From positions 26,863,848-26,927,847 of the forward strand of contig NC_079512.1 in the NCBI RefSeq assembly GCF_000801105.2: a stretch of DNA of 64,000 nucleotides. The letters run 5' to 3'. This document shows positions 23,106 through 35,116 of this stretch, one piece after another. This DNA is from Raphanus sativus. Its lineage: Eukaryota; Streptophyta; Magnoliopsida; Brassicales; Brassicaceae. How positions within the stretch are numbered: the first letter of the stretch is position 1; each line of letters starts with the position of its first letter. A program made the translations under genes and the position numbers. Under the pieces are notes generated by a model, which was not told the DNA's origin, ran no database searches, and saw nothing but the letters and a program-made list of their open reading frames with translations.

Positions 23106-24867
23106 CCAAAAAAAAAAAGGGAAAATTGCCAATAGAGAACAAAAAAACAAGTGTGTTGTCCTTTGGTATAAATTCTTTTTTGTCCAATTTTTTTCTTTTT
23201 TACCCTTTATATTTCTGAAAACTAATAAAATAAATAGTTTTGTGAATAAAAAAATATATTAAAAATATAAACAATTAATAAAACACCCATATACACAAGC
23301 TGGTATTTTTTTTTCTTTTCAAAAAGTTGATAAATAAAAATTTGAAAATATGTTCTACTAAATGTAGAATGTGCCTTCTACGAAAAATGGTATAGTAGAA
23401 AACGATTTCTAAAATAAACATGTTCATCTACTATTTTTTAAAACGTACATTCTACTATTTACTAAATTTCTAAATAAGTAAATGCGCATTCTACTAATCC
23501 TAAATCTATCTACTTTTTGTCCGGATGCATCTTCTACTTTTATTAAGTATTCTAAAATTCGCGGAATGTGTTTTCTAAAATGTACTCTTACGTCTACTAA
23601 AAGTAGAAAGCGTGTTCTGGATTTTTGTCAATCTTCTAAACTCTTAGAAGACGCTTTATACGGATAAGATTACCTGATTTTTGCGAAAATTAATGAAAGT
23701 TTCAGTTAAGAAAATATTCTAAAAATCTCCTAAAAATATTCTAACTTCCTAAAACATGTTATTTTCGATTTTACTTGTCAATTTTTTTTTTAAAATGATT
23801 TTCCCTTATCTTCTTCATTAATCTATGGTTTTCTCATACTTTTTCTTTTGATTTTTTTTCATAAACTCTTGTTCTATATGATACATATCTATACAACATT
23901 TTTAAAAGTTTTATTTTTGTAAAGTTTTATTTTTATTTTTATAAAGTTTACAAATTTTATTTTTATTAAAAACATTTTTAAAAGTTTTATTTTTATTAAA
24001 AAGCTCGATAAAATTAAAAAGCTTACAAACATTTTAAACTTTTTATAAAAATAAAACTTTCTAAAATGTTTTTAATAAAGTTATTTTAAAGTTTTTATTA
24101 AAAAAAAATTGTAAAGTTTTATTTTTATTTTTATAAAGTTTTAAAAATTATTTAATTAAAGTTTTATTAAAAACGTTTTAAACTTTTTATAAAAATAAAA
24201 CTTTGTAAAATGTTTTAATAAGTTTATTTAACCTTTTTATTAAAAAAAATTGTAAATTATTTTTACAAAGTTTATTTTTATTAAAAAAAATTAAAAGTTT
24301 TATTTTATCTTCCCTTTTTAAAACGTTTTTAATTAAAATTTTTAAAATTCTTTTAGTTGAATGTGTTTAATAAAACTTTAAACAAACTTTATAAAATTTG
24401 TAAACTTTGTAAAAATAAAAATAAAACTTTAGAAAAAGTTTTTAATAAAAAGTTTAAACAAACTTTATAGAAATACATTTTAATTTTTTTTATTAAAAAT
24501 TTTGATAAAATTAAAAAGTTTACATACATTTTAAACTTTTTATAAAAAATAAAATTTTGTAAACTGTTTTTTATTAGGTTGATTTAACGTTTTTTATCAA
24601 AGAAATTTGTAAATTATTTTTATTTTATAAATTTTACGAATTTTATTTTTATTAAAAAGTTCTTAAAAAGATTTTATTTTTTTTACATTTTAAAAACGTT
24701 TTTATTATAATTATATTAGTTTAATGTATTTAATTAGATTAATCAAGGGTTATTTTTGGGATTATGAAAAAATTATACTAAAGGGACAACTAAATGATGG
24801 TTTTATACTATAGAAACAACTATGCTGAATTTTTGTTCCGTTTTAGCAATTTTCCCAAAAGAAGAAT
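23106..24867. mobile_element. Non-autonomous Mutator-like element (MULE)
   Basis: A 12-bp direct repeat CTAGTAGGTACC at 23094-23105 and 24868-24879 flanks a 1.76-kb AT-rich element. Its ends are degenerate inverted repeats: GGGAAAATTGCCAATAGAGA on the left, and on the right the complement of GGGAAAATTGCTAAAACGGA. Similarity extends inward (CCTTTGGTATAA against CCTTTAGTATAA). Long terminal similarity plus a 9-12 bp duplication fits MULEs. The interior is low-complexity TTTTTATTAAAAA-type sequence with no transposase frame. One repeat has extra A residues at the left end, so the exact boundary is uncertain by a few bases. Confidence 0.7.
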
Positions 24868-24879
24868 CTAGTAGGTACC

Positions 24880-26500
24880 GAATAATGCATGGATGCGTAT
24901 CGTGCTTGTATATTAACTTGTGACATCAAATAAAGTTTCAATTTTTCTAATGTCCAACGATAACACATTTATATTATTAGTCCTTTACTTAATGTGTCAC
25001 TAGTTGTCATCATCATATCTTCTTGACCAAACATTGGCATAGTGAATTGATGTGTCTCTTATTACTAAGAATATTATACAAGCAATAGCTAAGGGTTCTT
25101 TAAACTCAATACAATTAGAATAATGAACTATCACTAGATTTTATCATGATATTTAATTTGGCCAAACATTGGCATACTCAATTGATGAATCTCCTATTAA
25201 TAAGAATACTATAAAAGCAATAGATAAGGGTGCTAACTAAATACATTTAGAGTAATGAAGTATTCAACAAAATGAAAGCAATGCCTTATTCACATCATAT
25301 CACTTGCTTTAATCTTTACTTATGCGTATACATGTAACTAACATATCATATGTTTGTATCAATTGAGAAAAGAGGTATTGCTTCACGAAATCATTCTCAA
25401 CAATTAATTTTTTATCATTTTCAATAAGCATTCGGTAGATTAACTATTCTTCAGTTACATTAAAGCAAATTATTGTAGAGAATTGTAAAGCTAGACGCCA
25501 TGTACGTAAATGATTAAGGGTAACTGTAACCGAAAACATTCATGTATGATTGAGATGATAAGTCCACAGGAACCTCAATTAGTTGCGTGTGGGTGGGCCT
25601 GGTTATATTTTCTGGAAAATAATAATATATAGTTCGATAAATATAACGAGTTCAAGTGGGAACAAAAGATTAAGATTCTTCATAAGAATCTTTTATGTAG
25701 TGGAAGTGGGAGAAGGCTGGAATCTGCAGCCTAATTTTCCAGAGACTTATGAATTGACAAATCGCCTAATCATGTGGGTTTTGGAAACTCGACAGCCGTC
25801 CAAGTTCACAGTTCGTATTATAGTACGTTTCACTTGCTAGCTCTCCATTTCTTGGGTACAATCTCTTACTTATTAATCAAGAAGCATTTTTAATAACTAA
25901 CCTTTATTTGATAGATTAATAACAACTTTGCCATTATGACTGATGTGACAAGCTCACAGCCCTCCTCAACAAACTAAATTAATGGACCTTTAGTTACTAA
26001 GATATTTACAACTAATGCCACTATGGTACCTATTATACATTCTTTTAAAACGAGTGAAACCATATAACATACGACATCGCTCGGTTTTTAGAATAAGTCA
26101 ATTACACATTTCATATCGTAAAGCTTTCTTAACCGGTTTTCTCCAACAAAGCTTTCTTAACCCATTTCATATAATCTCTAGCGCTCAAGATGTTTTACAA
26201 TGAACCCACTCTAGCAAAAAAAAAACTTGCATTCTTTATCGTCGTTAACTACAATATAAACAAAACTTATTTTAATCATATGCACTGATACAAAATATTT
26301 TCTGCACAACCTGATTGCAGCTAACTAATTTCATGTCCTACCTGATCTGCTACAGAGTTCATTTCATTATAAAACATATTTTTATCATAAAACATATTTT
26401 CATGCACAACAGTCAATAATGAAGACATTATATAGTAATTACGTTTGTTCATGACAATATGTCATTCTGTTCATGACGATATGTCCTATACAAGCATATT
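24880..26500. repeat. AT-rich DNA with a diverged tandem duplication
   Basis: A segment starting CCAAACATTGGCAT at 25027 is repeated, diverged, from 25162. Matching landmarks follow in the same order: AATTGATG, TAAGAATA, AAAGCAATAG or ACAAGCAATAG, TAATGAA. The unit is about 135 bp. A 22-bp near-perfect tandem repeat (GTTCATGACAATATGTC...) lies at about 26449-26492. No gene is supported. At 25862 a Helitron-like TCTCTTACTTATTAATCAAG follows an A. Confidence 0.5.
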
Positions 26501-27433
26501 GTCAAGAACTAATCTCAAGTTTACTACTACACCTATTGGCTAATACTGTTTAAAACATGCACGCAAGCTTACTATCACACCTATTGGATTTAAGATGTCT
26601 CCCTTTGCCATTATATCAAGATAAACAAATGAATTTATTTATTTTTGAATAAACTAACGATAAACTAATGAATTTACATGTATCAAAGACACTTATTTCA
26701 TTGTACAAACATGTCGTGACAAACAATACTCACAAACTCAACTCAAGCTTTACTACCATTGAGTTTACCCATACCAATATCATTGGCTTTTTAAAAAAAT
26801 CATTTGTTGTCACGCTAAAGTAATTTTACCAGTCTAAACTCAAAAGCCTAATGATCTCTTTTGGCCAAATATTTTGTGGATACATTTTCTAACTATTTCT
26901 ATTGGAACCAAAGCCAGTTTAAGTACCAAAACAGGTTTGCTACGCGAAGCCCCAATTTTAATTCTTATTGTATAAGAGCTTGACTTTAGTTAGTTTAGTA
27001 CACCAAAATTTTATATAAAGATGTATATAGACTGTAATAGTGAGTTATGTAATTACTATATAAGTATGTCATTGAAAACTAATATATAGTTCACTGTCAT
27101 GGAATGAGATGTTATGACATAAACTTTGTGATCAAGACAAAACGATATATTCATCTGTGATGTATTTCGTATTTTCTAAGGAAACGTAACTGCATCCATC
27201 TATATTGGCAAAGAATATTTGCTATCCTATCAACTATGGAATTCCAATAATTTAAACTTTGTTAGCAAGGAAAATCAAAATATTCAGTAGTGATTTCTTT
27301 CGTTTTTGGTTAAAATATATAGTAATTGAATCAATCTTGGAGAATGATTGCACAAATTCGGCAATAGTTTAATGATTTCATTAATAGGCCAACATTGGGC
27401 GAATTGATCTAAGCTATCACTAACTTAAAAATT

Positions 27434-27634
27434 ATATGCCCATTTGTCCCTTGGGCGATCGCCGTGCTCGCACCTCCACTTAAGTCGGCTCTGCAAGCAG
27501 CGACCGAAGAGCTTCAGTCTCGCAAAGTACTGTGTACTTTAAAGTCAGTCGGTAATAAAAGATTTGTCAAGAATGAGATCATCGGGGATGAAAAAGAAAC
27601 TGAAACTGAAACTGAAACTGAAAATGAGACATAA
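27434..27634 (+). pseudogene. Unidentified coding-like gene fragment
   Basis: In the middle of AT-rich DNA, a relatively GC-rich 200-bp patch stays open in one frame. It begins about CPFVPWAIAVLAPPLKSALQ (hydrophobic then amphipathic), continues with EELQSRKVLCTLKSVGNKRF, and ends in an ET repeat from a GAAACT array before a TAA at 27632-27634. There is no start codon. It looks like a last-exon fragment, but I do not recognise the family. It may be transposon-captured DNA, as a Helitron 3' end lies 420 bp downstream. Confidence 0.35.
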
Positions 27635-28030
27635 AGAAAAAGAAGCAATTGGCGAGAATCTCAACATATTTGGTTTAAAGTGAACAAATTGAATTTTGAC
27701 AAAGGAACCCTGATCCCCTTTCAAGTAAATTGCTCGCGGTTTGTAGAGAACAAATATTTTTTTCTTTTGTTTCGATAAGTTAGTTTTAATCAGCCCATTA
27801 GATGGTTTGAGCCCATCATATTTGTCATAACGTCTGGTCCATACAATTGATAGTCCAAAACCTTTGCCACTAGAAAATTATGCGATGCACCATCTTTTTT
27901 TTTATCTTATCTTATTTATGATGTACTTCTTATTTGTACATTATATTATACATGTTATCAGTAATGTTTTCTGCAAAGAGTATATACGAATTTTTAGCAT
28001 TCCTAATATTATTTGTATGGCAGTTTCACC

Positions 28031-28057
28031 CCGTGCAAGGCACGGATCCTTACCTAG
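28031..28057 (+). mobile_element. Helitron 3' terminus
   Basis: A short hairpin (CCGTGC at 28031-28036 and GCACGG at 28040-28045) lies 8 bp before CTAG (28054-28057), followed by T. A hairpin followed by CTRR is the diagnostic 3' end of Helitrons. The matching 5' end is not certain; 25862 is one candidate. Confidence 0.6.
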
Positions 28058-28701
28058 TCTATCTTATTAAAACAGAAACATTCTATTGGACCTAACATTT
28101 ATTTTGTAAGTTTTTAAATTAAATACACATTTATACTTTATAGTTAAACTTACATTAAATCATTAATGTTTCTTTCTTTATACTACTATCTATGTTTCCA
28201 AACAATATATTTATTTCTGTATACTACTATCAATGTTTCCAAACAATATATTTTTATACTACTATCAATATTTCCAAACAATACAATAATTAATCTTAAT
28301 TATGTTATATCTATCATTTTCTTTTTAAAATTTTGTAGAAACGTCATAATTCCATAAAATGTAAAATAATAAACTTTAAAATTTGGAGTATAAGATTACA
28401 AATTATGAAATTATTACAATTTAAATCAAATTAGATTACATATCGGTCATCCAACAGTTCAATCGGTTAGTCTCGGGTTCTAATAATTTTTAATATGAAT
28501 ATTTTAAAAACCTAAATTGAATTGTCAGATCTCCGAATTAACCGGTATAATCACAATCGGGTTGAATTTAAAAATACTGATTTAAATGCAAAAATATTTT
28601 AAATACACACTTTTAAAAATTACCAAAATATTTGTTAAGTTATTAGTAAAAATTTTCATCGTAAAATATTCCGCGCTTCCAAAGCGCATGTCAAGATCTA
28701 G
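28058..28701 (+). mobile_element. Small non-autonomous Helitron
   Basis: The element starts TCTATCTTATTAAAACAGAA directly at the 3' end of another Helitron. It ends with the hairpin GCGCTT/AAGCGC (28673-28687) followed by CTAG (28698-28701) and T. It is 644 bp, AT-rich and has no Rep/helicase coding capacity. Inside it, about three tandem copies of a 35-41 bp unit starting TATACTACTATC lie at 28180-28290. Its 5' end is very like that of the Helitron at 56008. Confidence 0.75.
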
Positions 28702-29877
28702 TTTGAAAGTTAATTTATAAAACTAGTGTCACCAACTTTACAAAACTATTTAAATGGATGGTAAGAATTATTTCATTAGAGTATATCATTCCATTCCAGT
28801 AGGTTACAAATATAGCCGTTTATCATATTGATATACGCTCGTATTAAATAGAGAAAAAGGTAAGAAATTTATTACAGCCTTTCCCCAAAAACGTGGTCGA
28901 TAATTTGAAAAATTCTTATATGATTATCTAACGTGTTGTGTCGTTGGTTGGTTCCAAATATGAAACTCTGCAATGCATTATTGAAGGGACTAATATACAT
29001 CAACAGTTTGATTTTATCATACTCTATCAATAGAAGGTGGGTGATTGATATAATGTTCATTTACTATTGAACGCCAAATGTCAATTCTAACATGTGTTAT
29101 CACGACTCCTCTTTTTTTGAAAAAACACATGTTACATCAAGTCATCAAGATAATGGTATATGCAAAAACAAATATGTTTAATATCTATAATCTTTTCCAA
29201 AAAATATCGACTTAAGTATGTAAAAATACTAATGTTATAGTTGCATGTATATAACAAGGTATTAACAGAATTTAGATCACAATAATGATTATTATAAGTT
29301 AAGTTTCAAAATAATAATGATATAAGTTTGTAGTTGTAGGTCTAAAGAAAATATATACTTTTAAAATATTATTTTTTCATTTGTGGTGACTATCAACTTT
29401 ACTCTCGAGAACAACTCTATCAATAGTATGAGGAGGAAATTCTCAAAAAATGATTAGTTGTTTATTAAAGCAAAATTGATCTTTTGTTAATAAACTTTTG
29501 TGATGTTATTGTTTCGGATAAGCATTGGACTCAGAAATGTTAGGGCTTATATGTTCATGATATCTGAACAAACCGATCCTGTACCGGTGGATAAGGCCCA
29601 AAACTATATGGGTTGGTAACAGGCCCATTAAACAATTAGCAGCATTGCGGGAAAGCCTAATAATGAAATCTGAGAACCGGTAAAGTAGCTGGATCCGGGT
29701 TAAAAGGATCCGAACCAGGCTTGAAGAAACGGGTCTAGCTCTCCTACTCTGCTACAAGAAGAAGAAGAAGAAAAAAAATCTAAAGTAAGGTGTATATGAG
29801 ATAGAGAAGATAAAGGGATCGGATCTAGCTCTCTTCTTCTTCCACGTCGTCGATCGAAGAGCTGAAAAGTCAAAATT
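28702..29877. other. AT-rich intergenic DNA and EMC4 promoter
   Basis: No gene is seen from 28702 to about 29500. From about 29550 the sequence becomes promoter-like, with GGCCCA/TGGGCC-type elements (AAGGCCCAAAA, CAGGCCCATTA) around 29595-29630. These are typical of housekeeping gene promoters. It leads into the EMC4 leader. Confidence 0.45.
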
Positions 29878-31078
29878 ATGGACAAAGGCAAAGCAGTGAT
29901 GGGTACTGGTCGGAGATGGGCCGTGGATTTCTCCGACCAATCTACTGTTCCATCTACCCGCGACATCCTCGATCCACCTGGCTTCTCTCGTGCTTCTCCC
30001 GAACAGGTTCTTATCTCCTTGTCGTTTCGACATTGAATTTCGAATTAGATCCCTTTTATGTTGCCTTGCTTTCGATTGTATTCAATTTAGGAAAATTATA
30101 CTGGGAATTGACTTGTATTTGCTATACTCGTTGATGTCAGGATGATTCAGCAACGAGCCGCCAAAAGAAAGACGCTGAAGCTAATTGGAAACTTCAGGTT
30201 ACTTTTTTTTATCAAACAAATCTGATGAAAGTCGCATTCTTTCCATCTTAAAAAAGCCATTTTGACTCTTTAATCTGATGATTAAAAAAAGGAAAAATTA
30301 TGTTTTTGCTGATGGAGATTTGGGTTTTGATGTGTGGATAAATTTTTAAATAAAGTTTTGTTTTTTGTTGTTGTTGTTGTTGTTGTTGTTGTTGATGTAA
30401 TGAATGGAGCAGAAAGCATGGGAAGTAGCGCAGTCTCCATTTAAGAATCTGATGATGATGGGGTTCATGATGTGGATGGCTGGCAACACTGTTCATCTCT
30501 TTAGCATTGGTATTACTTTCTCTGCTCTTTGGCAGCCTCTCAGCGCCCTACAGAGTGTTGGCAAGAGTAAGCAAACCCAGAATTTCGTTTACGAGTTCAA
30601 GTCCCAGAATCTTTGCATCCTTACATTTACACTTCGTCTTGCAGTTTTTGAGCCATTCAAGGATAACAAGGTGGAACTACTTATGCCCAAACTAGTGTTT
30701 CTTGCCCTTAACCTTGGAGGCTTAGCTTTGGGTATCTGGAAGGTAATAAAAAAAAATTCATTGTTGCTCCCCTTTCCCTTGCCTCAAGGCAAAAAACGGA
30801 CTAAGAAGTTTATGAAATACTACTACGTTTTCTCATACAAAGATATATATTTCACTTTCGCAGCTCAACACTTTGGGGCTTCTTCCAACACATGCATCAG
30901 ACTGGGTCTCATCTCTACCGCCTCCTCAGGTTTGTAATTTTTCTTTCTGCAGCAAAATCTTGTGTCCACCTCATATTTTGATTTATCATCTCTACTGCTT
31001 ATACACATCATGTTTCCTTCCATTTTCTTTTTTTTTCAGGAGGTTGAACACTCAGGTGGAGGATTTGTTTTCCACTGA
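29878..31078 (+). CDS. EMC4: ER membrane protein complex subunit 4 (EMC4)
   Basis: This is the DUF1077/EMC4 subunit of the ER membrane complex, which inserts transmembrane proteins; it matches At5g10780. Exons 29878-30006, 30141-30197, 30413-30566, 30645-30742, 30864-30929 and 31040-31078 close a 180-residue frame. The cytosolic N-terminus (MDKGKAVMGTGRRWAVDFSD) and KDAEANWKLQ lead to two hydrophobic segments (FKNLMMMGFMMWMAGNTVHL and LVFLALNLGGLALGIWK). The C-terminus ends EHSGGGFVFH. Length and architecture match the family. The intron after exon 2 carries a (TTG)n repeat. UBP22 follows on the same strand about 0.8 kb downstream as a separate gene. Confidence 0.93.
30366..30393. repeat. (TTG)n microsatellite in EMC4 intron 2
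   Basis: A run of about nine TTG units lies in the pyrimidine-rich region about 20 bp upstream of the exon 3 acceptor (30411-30412). Length variation here could affect acceptor strength. Confidence 0.85.
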
Positions 31079-31879
31079 TAAGCAAGTCTCTGTCTCTGTC
31101 TTGTATTTTAAATAATCCGCCAAAACTGGGATGATGATGAAGACATTTTTGTGAGATAACCGCCAGAGCAACTTAAACTGATTTGTTTAAACCTGTCATG
31201 AGGGGAAGATTTATATGAACCTTCTTGTAGCTTTTTCAAAAACATTCAGAAACCATTTAGCTTCTTTCTTTCACTTTTTAAGTATGATGTTCATTATTCA
31301 TCATTACTGTGAACTGTATTATTGACGCTGAAGGGACCTAGTTCTCCCAGCTTTTTGTTTCTCATCTTTCTTGACCAACCAATGAAAGCATTTTGTACTG
31401 TATATAATCGTTCCAGAGACCTTCTAAACCATTCAGAAGGTCTAAGAGGTGGACTTCTAGAGGCTATGGAAACTAGGTCAAGTTTTTTTTTCGGGGGAAG
31501 CACAAGACGTGGAACAGAGTGCAGTCTTTAGAATCATGTAAGTCGGTCTACTCGATATACTTTCCACGACAAAAAATGTTATTACATTTATAAAGATGGC
31601 AAATAAATAAAAAAGATTTACAGGAAGAAAAAAAAGAACCCAAAAAGAGAAATAGATTATTTTTTTCCACAAAATTTTATTTCTTTCTATCTTCTTCCGT
31701 TCATCTAGTGATTCATAAACAAAAACAAAAATGAATCAAACAACCCTAAACAAAAACAAATGATCCGAAAGTTTCGACCTTGATCACAAACAATAAAAGT
31801 TCCATTCTTTTTTTTTTTTGAGATCTCAAAAACATTCATTGATTTTTTTTTTTTTTATAATAGCAGCGAATCTGAGTTC

Positions 31880-33733
31880 ATGTCCGCGAGGAAACACCCC
31901 GATCCTTGCAACCACTTGTCTGATTACAAGCTTAGATACGGCACCGATGGTTACAAATCGTTCCAGAACATGTTCTCCGCATCCCTCAGCGACGGAAGAA
32001 TCAAGATCAAACTCCAACCAGAAACAAAAACACCACCCAGATGCAGTCACTGCTCTCTTCTCCATCCTCATCACCACAACCACAACAGCAAGAGACTCTA
32101 CATCTGTCTGATCTGCCGCTCGATATCCTGCTCAAGCCACCTCCTTTCTCACACCCAATCCAACAAAGGCCACGATTTAGCCGTCGACGTCGAAAGATCC
32201 GAGCTTTACTGCTCCTCCTGCGTGGATCAAGTCTATGATCCCGACTTCGACGAGGCTGTCGTGTCCAAACACCTTGTTGGTACTCGTGTTAATAAAGATG
32301 CTGCTGTTAGTGGTGTTGGTATCAGATCGAACAAGAAGAGGAGGTTGTCTGCGGACTCGCAGCAGTTGATTATAGGGTCTAAGCAGTTCCTGGTGGATCG
32401 GAGGGAGAAGTGGTCGTTCCCTTTAGGGCTGAGAGGTTTGAATAATCTCGGGAGCACTTGTTTCATGAACGCTGTCTTGCAAGCCCTTGTTCACGCTCCT
32501 CCTCTCAGGAACTTTTGGTTGAGTGGTCAGCATAACCGTGATCTCTGCGAGAGGAGATCCATGGGTCTGTTGTGTTTGCCTTGTGATCTTGACCTCATCT
32601 TCTCCGCTATGTTTTCTGGTGATCGGACTCCTTATTCCCCTGCTCATTTGCTTTACAGGTTTGTTTGTTTGTTGAACATATCTTCAATAGACATTACTTT
32701 GATAGGTAATCTGATCTTTTTGTTTTGTTGTTGTGTATAAAGTTGGTGGCAGCACTCGACGAATCTAGCTACTTATGAGCAGCAAGACTCTCACGAGTTC
32801 TTTATTTCGCTTTTGGATTGTATTCATGAGAATGAAGGCAAGTCCAAGTGTCTTTATAAAGGTAAAAAAAAATAATCTATTTTTTTTTTGTAACAATTTT
32901 GTTATCTGTTTGTTTAAATCCTTTTGTAACTTTGTTTATGTGCAACAGATCATGAAGAGTGTCAGTGCATTACTCACAGAGCATTCTCTGGTCTTTTAAG
33001 ATCAGATGTGACCTGCACAACGTGCGGAACCACCTCAACGACATACGACCCTTTCATCGACATTTCGCTTACTCTAGATTCATCGACGGATCGAAGCAGA
33101 AAGAGCAGAAACAGCGGCAGCGGCGGGGAGCCGAGCGTGAACGCGCCGATGATGCCGACGCTCTCCGGGTGCTTAGACCTCTTCACTCGGTCGGAGAAAC
33201 TCGGTCCCGACCAGAAACTGAACTGCCAGAGCTGCGGAGACAAGAGAGAGTCTTCGAAACAAATGTCCATAAGAAGACTCCCTCCGCTCCTCTGCCTTCA
33301 CGTGAAGCGTTTCGAGCACTCTCTCACCCGCAAGGCCTCGAGGAAAATCGACAGCTACTTGCAGTACCCTTTCCGCTTGAACATGTCTCCTTACCTCTCT
33401 TCCTCCATCATTGGCAAGCGGTTCGGGAACAGGATGTTTGCATTTGATGGAGAAGGCGAGCACGACGGTTCTTCAGCAGCGTCTGAGTTTGAGATATTTG
33501 CGGTTGTGACTCACTCGGGGATGTTGGCGTCTGGTCACTACGTGACGTACCTGAGGCTTAAAGGGTTGTGGTATAGATGCGATGACGCGTGGATCAATGA
33601 GGTTGAAGAGGAGGTGGTGAGAGGGTGCGAGTGTTATATGCTCTTCTATGCGCAGGAGAGAGTGATTCAAAAGGCTCACAAGGAGTTGAGTTATCAAGTT
33701 ATCTCCATGGCTGATGCATTTCCCTTTGATTGA
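31880..33733 (+). CDS. UBP22: Ubiquitin-specific protease 22 (SAGA DUB module)
   Basis: This is a deubiquitinase of peptidase family C19, orthologous by motif and position to Arabidopsis UBP22 (At5g10790), the Ubp8-type H2B deubiquitinase of the SAGA module. Exons 31880-32658, 32743-32861 and 32949-33733 close a 560-residue frame. The N-terminal ZnF-UBP has paired Cys and His residues (PCNHLSDYKL, RCSHCSLL, LYICLICRSISC, HLLSHTQSNKGHDLA). The catalytic Cys box is GLNNLGSTCFMNAVLQALVH (about residue 190). A Zn-binding insert has CTTCGTT and CQSCGDK. The His box is SGHYVTYLRLKGLWYRCDDA near the C-terminus. All catalytic residues are present. The start is the first ATG of the long exon; the upstream sequence is poly-T and CT-rich leader. 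Confidence 0.94.
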
Positions 33734-34007
33734 TTGTTTGCTGATCGTCTCTCTTTTTTTTTTTACTTGGCCAAAGATTTTGATGCATTTTTACCTTAAA
33801 TACTTTTTTTTATTGATTGAAGGTTAATGCAAAATATTTGGGAAGTCAAGTTTAAATGAAGAATTTTTTTTTACAATATTTGTGTTCAAAGTTACACTTG
33901 TGTTATTACAAATCCAAGGACCACAACTCTTTAAACACATCATGTTACATAAGGAGTTATATCATATAATGGGGTAGGCCTTTCTTAAGTTTTTATATCT
34001 TGGTCAT

Positions 34008-35116
34008 CTACCTACTACCTCCATTGGCAAGTCTCTTGAGATGGTTAAATGCCTTGTGCTTAATCCACTGCCTGTCATATGGCAGATACGCATTCATCGA
34101 GTGTTCATACCTGTAGGGTCACACACAAATCAGTAAATAACTTGTAATTATTCTTACATGTGGCAACACACTAATGACAAACGAACTTCAAGTATTATCA
34201 ACTAATGGAATCAAAGCTTATTCAACATGGGAAATCCTAACGATACATTACTTGCCAGAGATCAAGCAAACCTATTGGATTCAACTCTTCAGAAAAAAGT
34301 AACGGTAGTAATGAATAACTAACTTATAAGATATATAAACACAGTGAACAGGTCATGTGAATTTGCCAGTGTTCTGGTATTGCACAGCATTTGGGGGAAG
34401 GTTGGGAGACTTGGACATTCAACTCAGGAAACATAAGAATCAAAGAGAGAGAGAGGAAGGGGGTAGAGAGTCTTACACCAAAGCGCTCATGTCAGCAAAA
34501 CCATCCATAAAGTTGTAAAGATCAGAAATGTCATAGCTAAGATTTCTGAGAGATGGATTAATCTCCTTCAACTTCCTCTCGTACAAGCCACATATACCTG
34601 TTCAGAGCAAGCGCACACACATCAATCATCTCATAACACCATTGCCGTCCCTCCTTATCTAACCACCATCCTAGCAAATCACAGAAACAGCTATGCAAAC
34701 TATCCATATCTTATACTATACCATAAAGATAAAAACCTCAGGCATAATCAAAACCAAAGTCAAGAATAAGTAACCATTAGCTATAAGCTAGTATAGCAGA
34801 ATGGTGAGTTTGATTACCATCCATAGCTTGGCCTATAGAATCATAGTCCATAAACGTCCTCGTAGCTCTGCTTGGTGAGTTTTGCAACAAGATGATGGTG
34901 TGCCTACCGTTATGGCTACTAGCCTACGCAACGAATAGAAATCTCATCATAATAAGAGCTGAGAGATTCAAAACAAATCGAAATCCTAGTTTCTCTGAAA
35001 AAAACGAAATCCAAATTGATCTTGCCGAAAGACTGAGCTAGATTTTCTCTACGCGATTGACTAATGAATCAATTAAACTACGTAATAGGAACGTAAAAGA
35101 TGAAATCGATTACCAT
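34008..35116 (-). CDS. ER: Enhancer of rudimentary homologue
   Basis: This is the small conserved nuclear protein enhancer of rudimentary (At5g10810 position), linked to transcription, splicing and mRNA surveillance complexes. Exons are 35116-35114, 34923-34818, 34597-34477 and 34110-34008, 110 residues. The first coding exon is only the ATG, spliced in phase 0 to GCTAGTAGCC. The protein reads MASSHNGRHTIILLQNSPSR, then RTFMDYDSIGQAMDGICGLY, then DISDLYNFMDGFADMSALVY, and ends KHLKRLANGGSR-like. The family is about 104-110 residues, so it is full length. The third exon ends at TTGGT before GTAAGA, which restores the conserved ALVYEHS. It lies tail-to-tail with UBP22, about 275 bp apart. Confidence 0.93.

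Noticed and set aside
23800..24750. Runs of TTTTTATTAAAAA that suggest an array of direct and inverted repeats
   Set aside because: They are low-complexity AT sequence inside the MULE; there are no regular units or spacers, so no CRISPR-like or satellite array.
25862..25881. A Helitron-like 5' end TCTCTTACTTATTAATCAAG
   Set aside because: The 3' end that would pair with it is uncertain (28057 is 2.2 kb away), so no full element is called.
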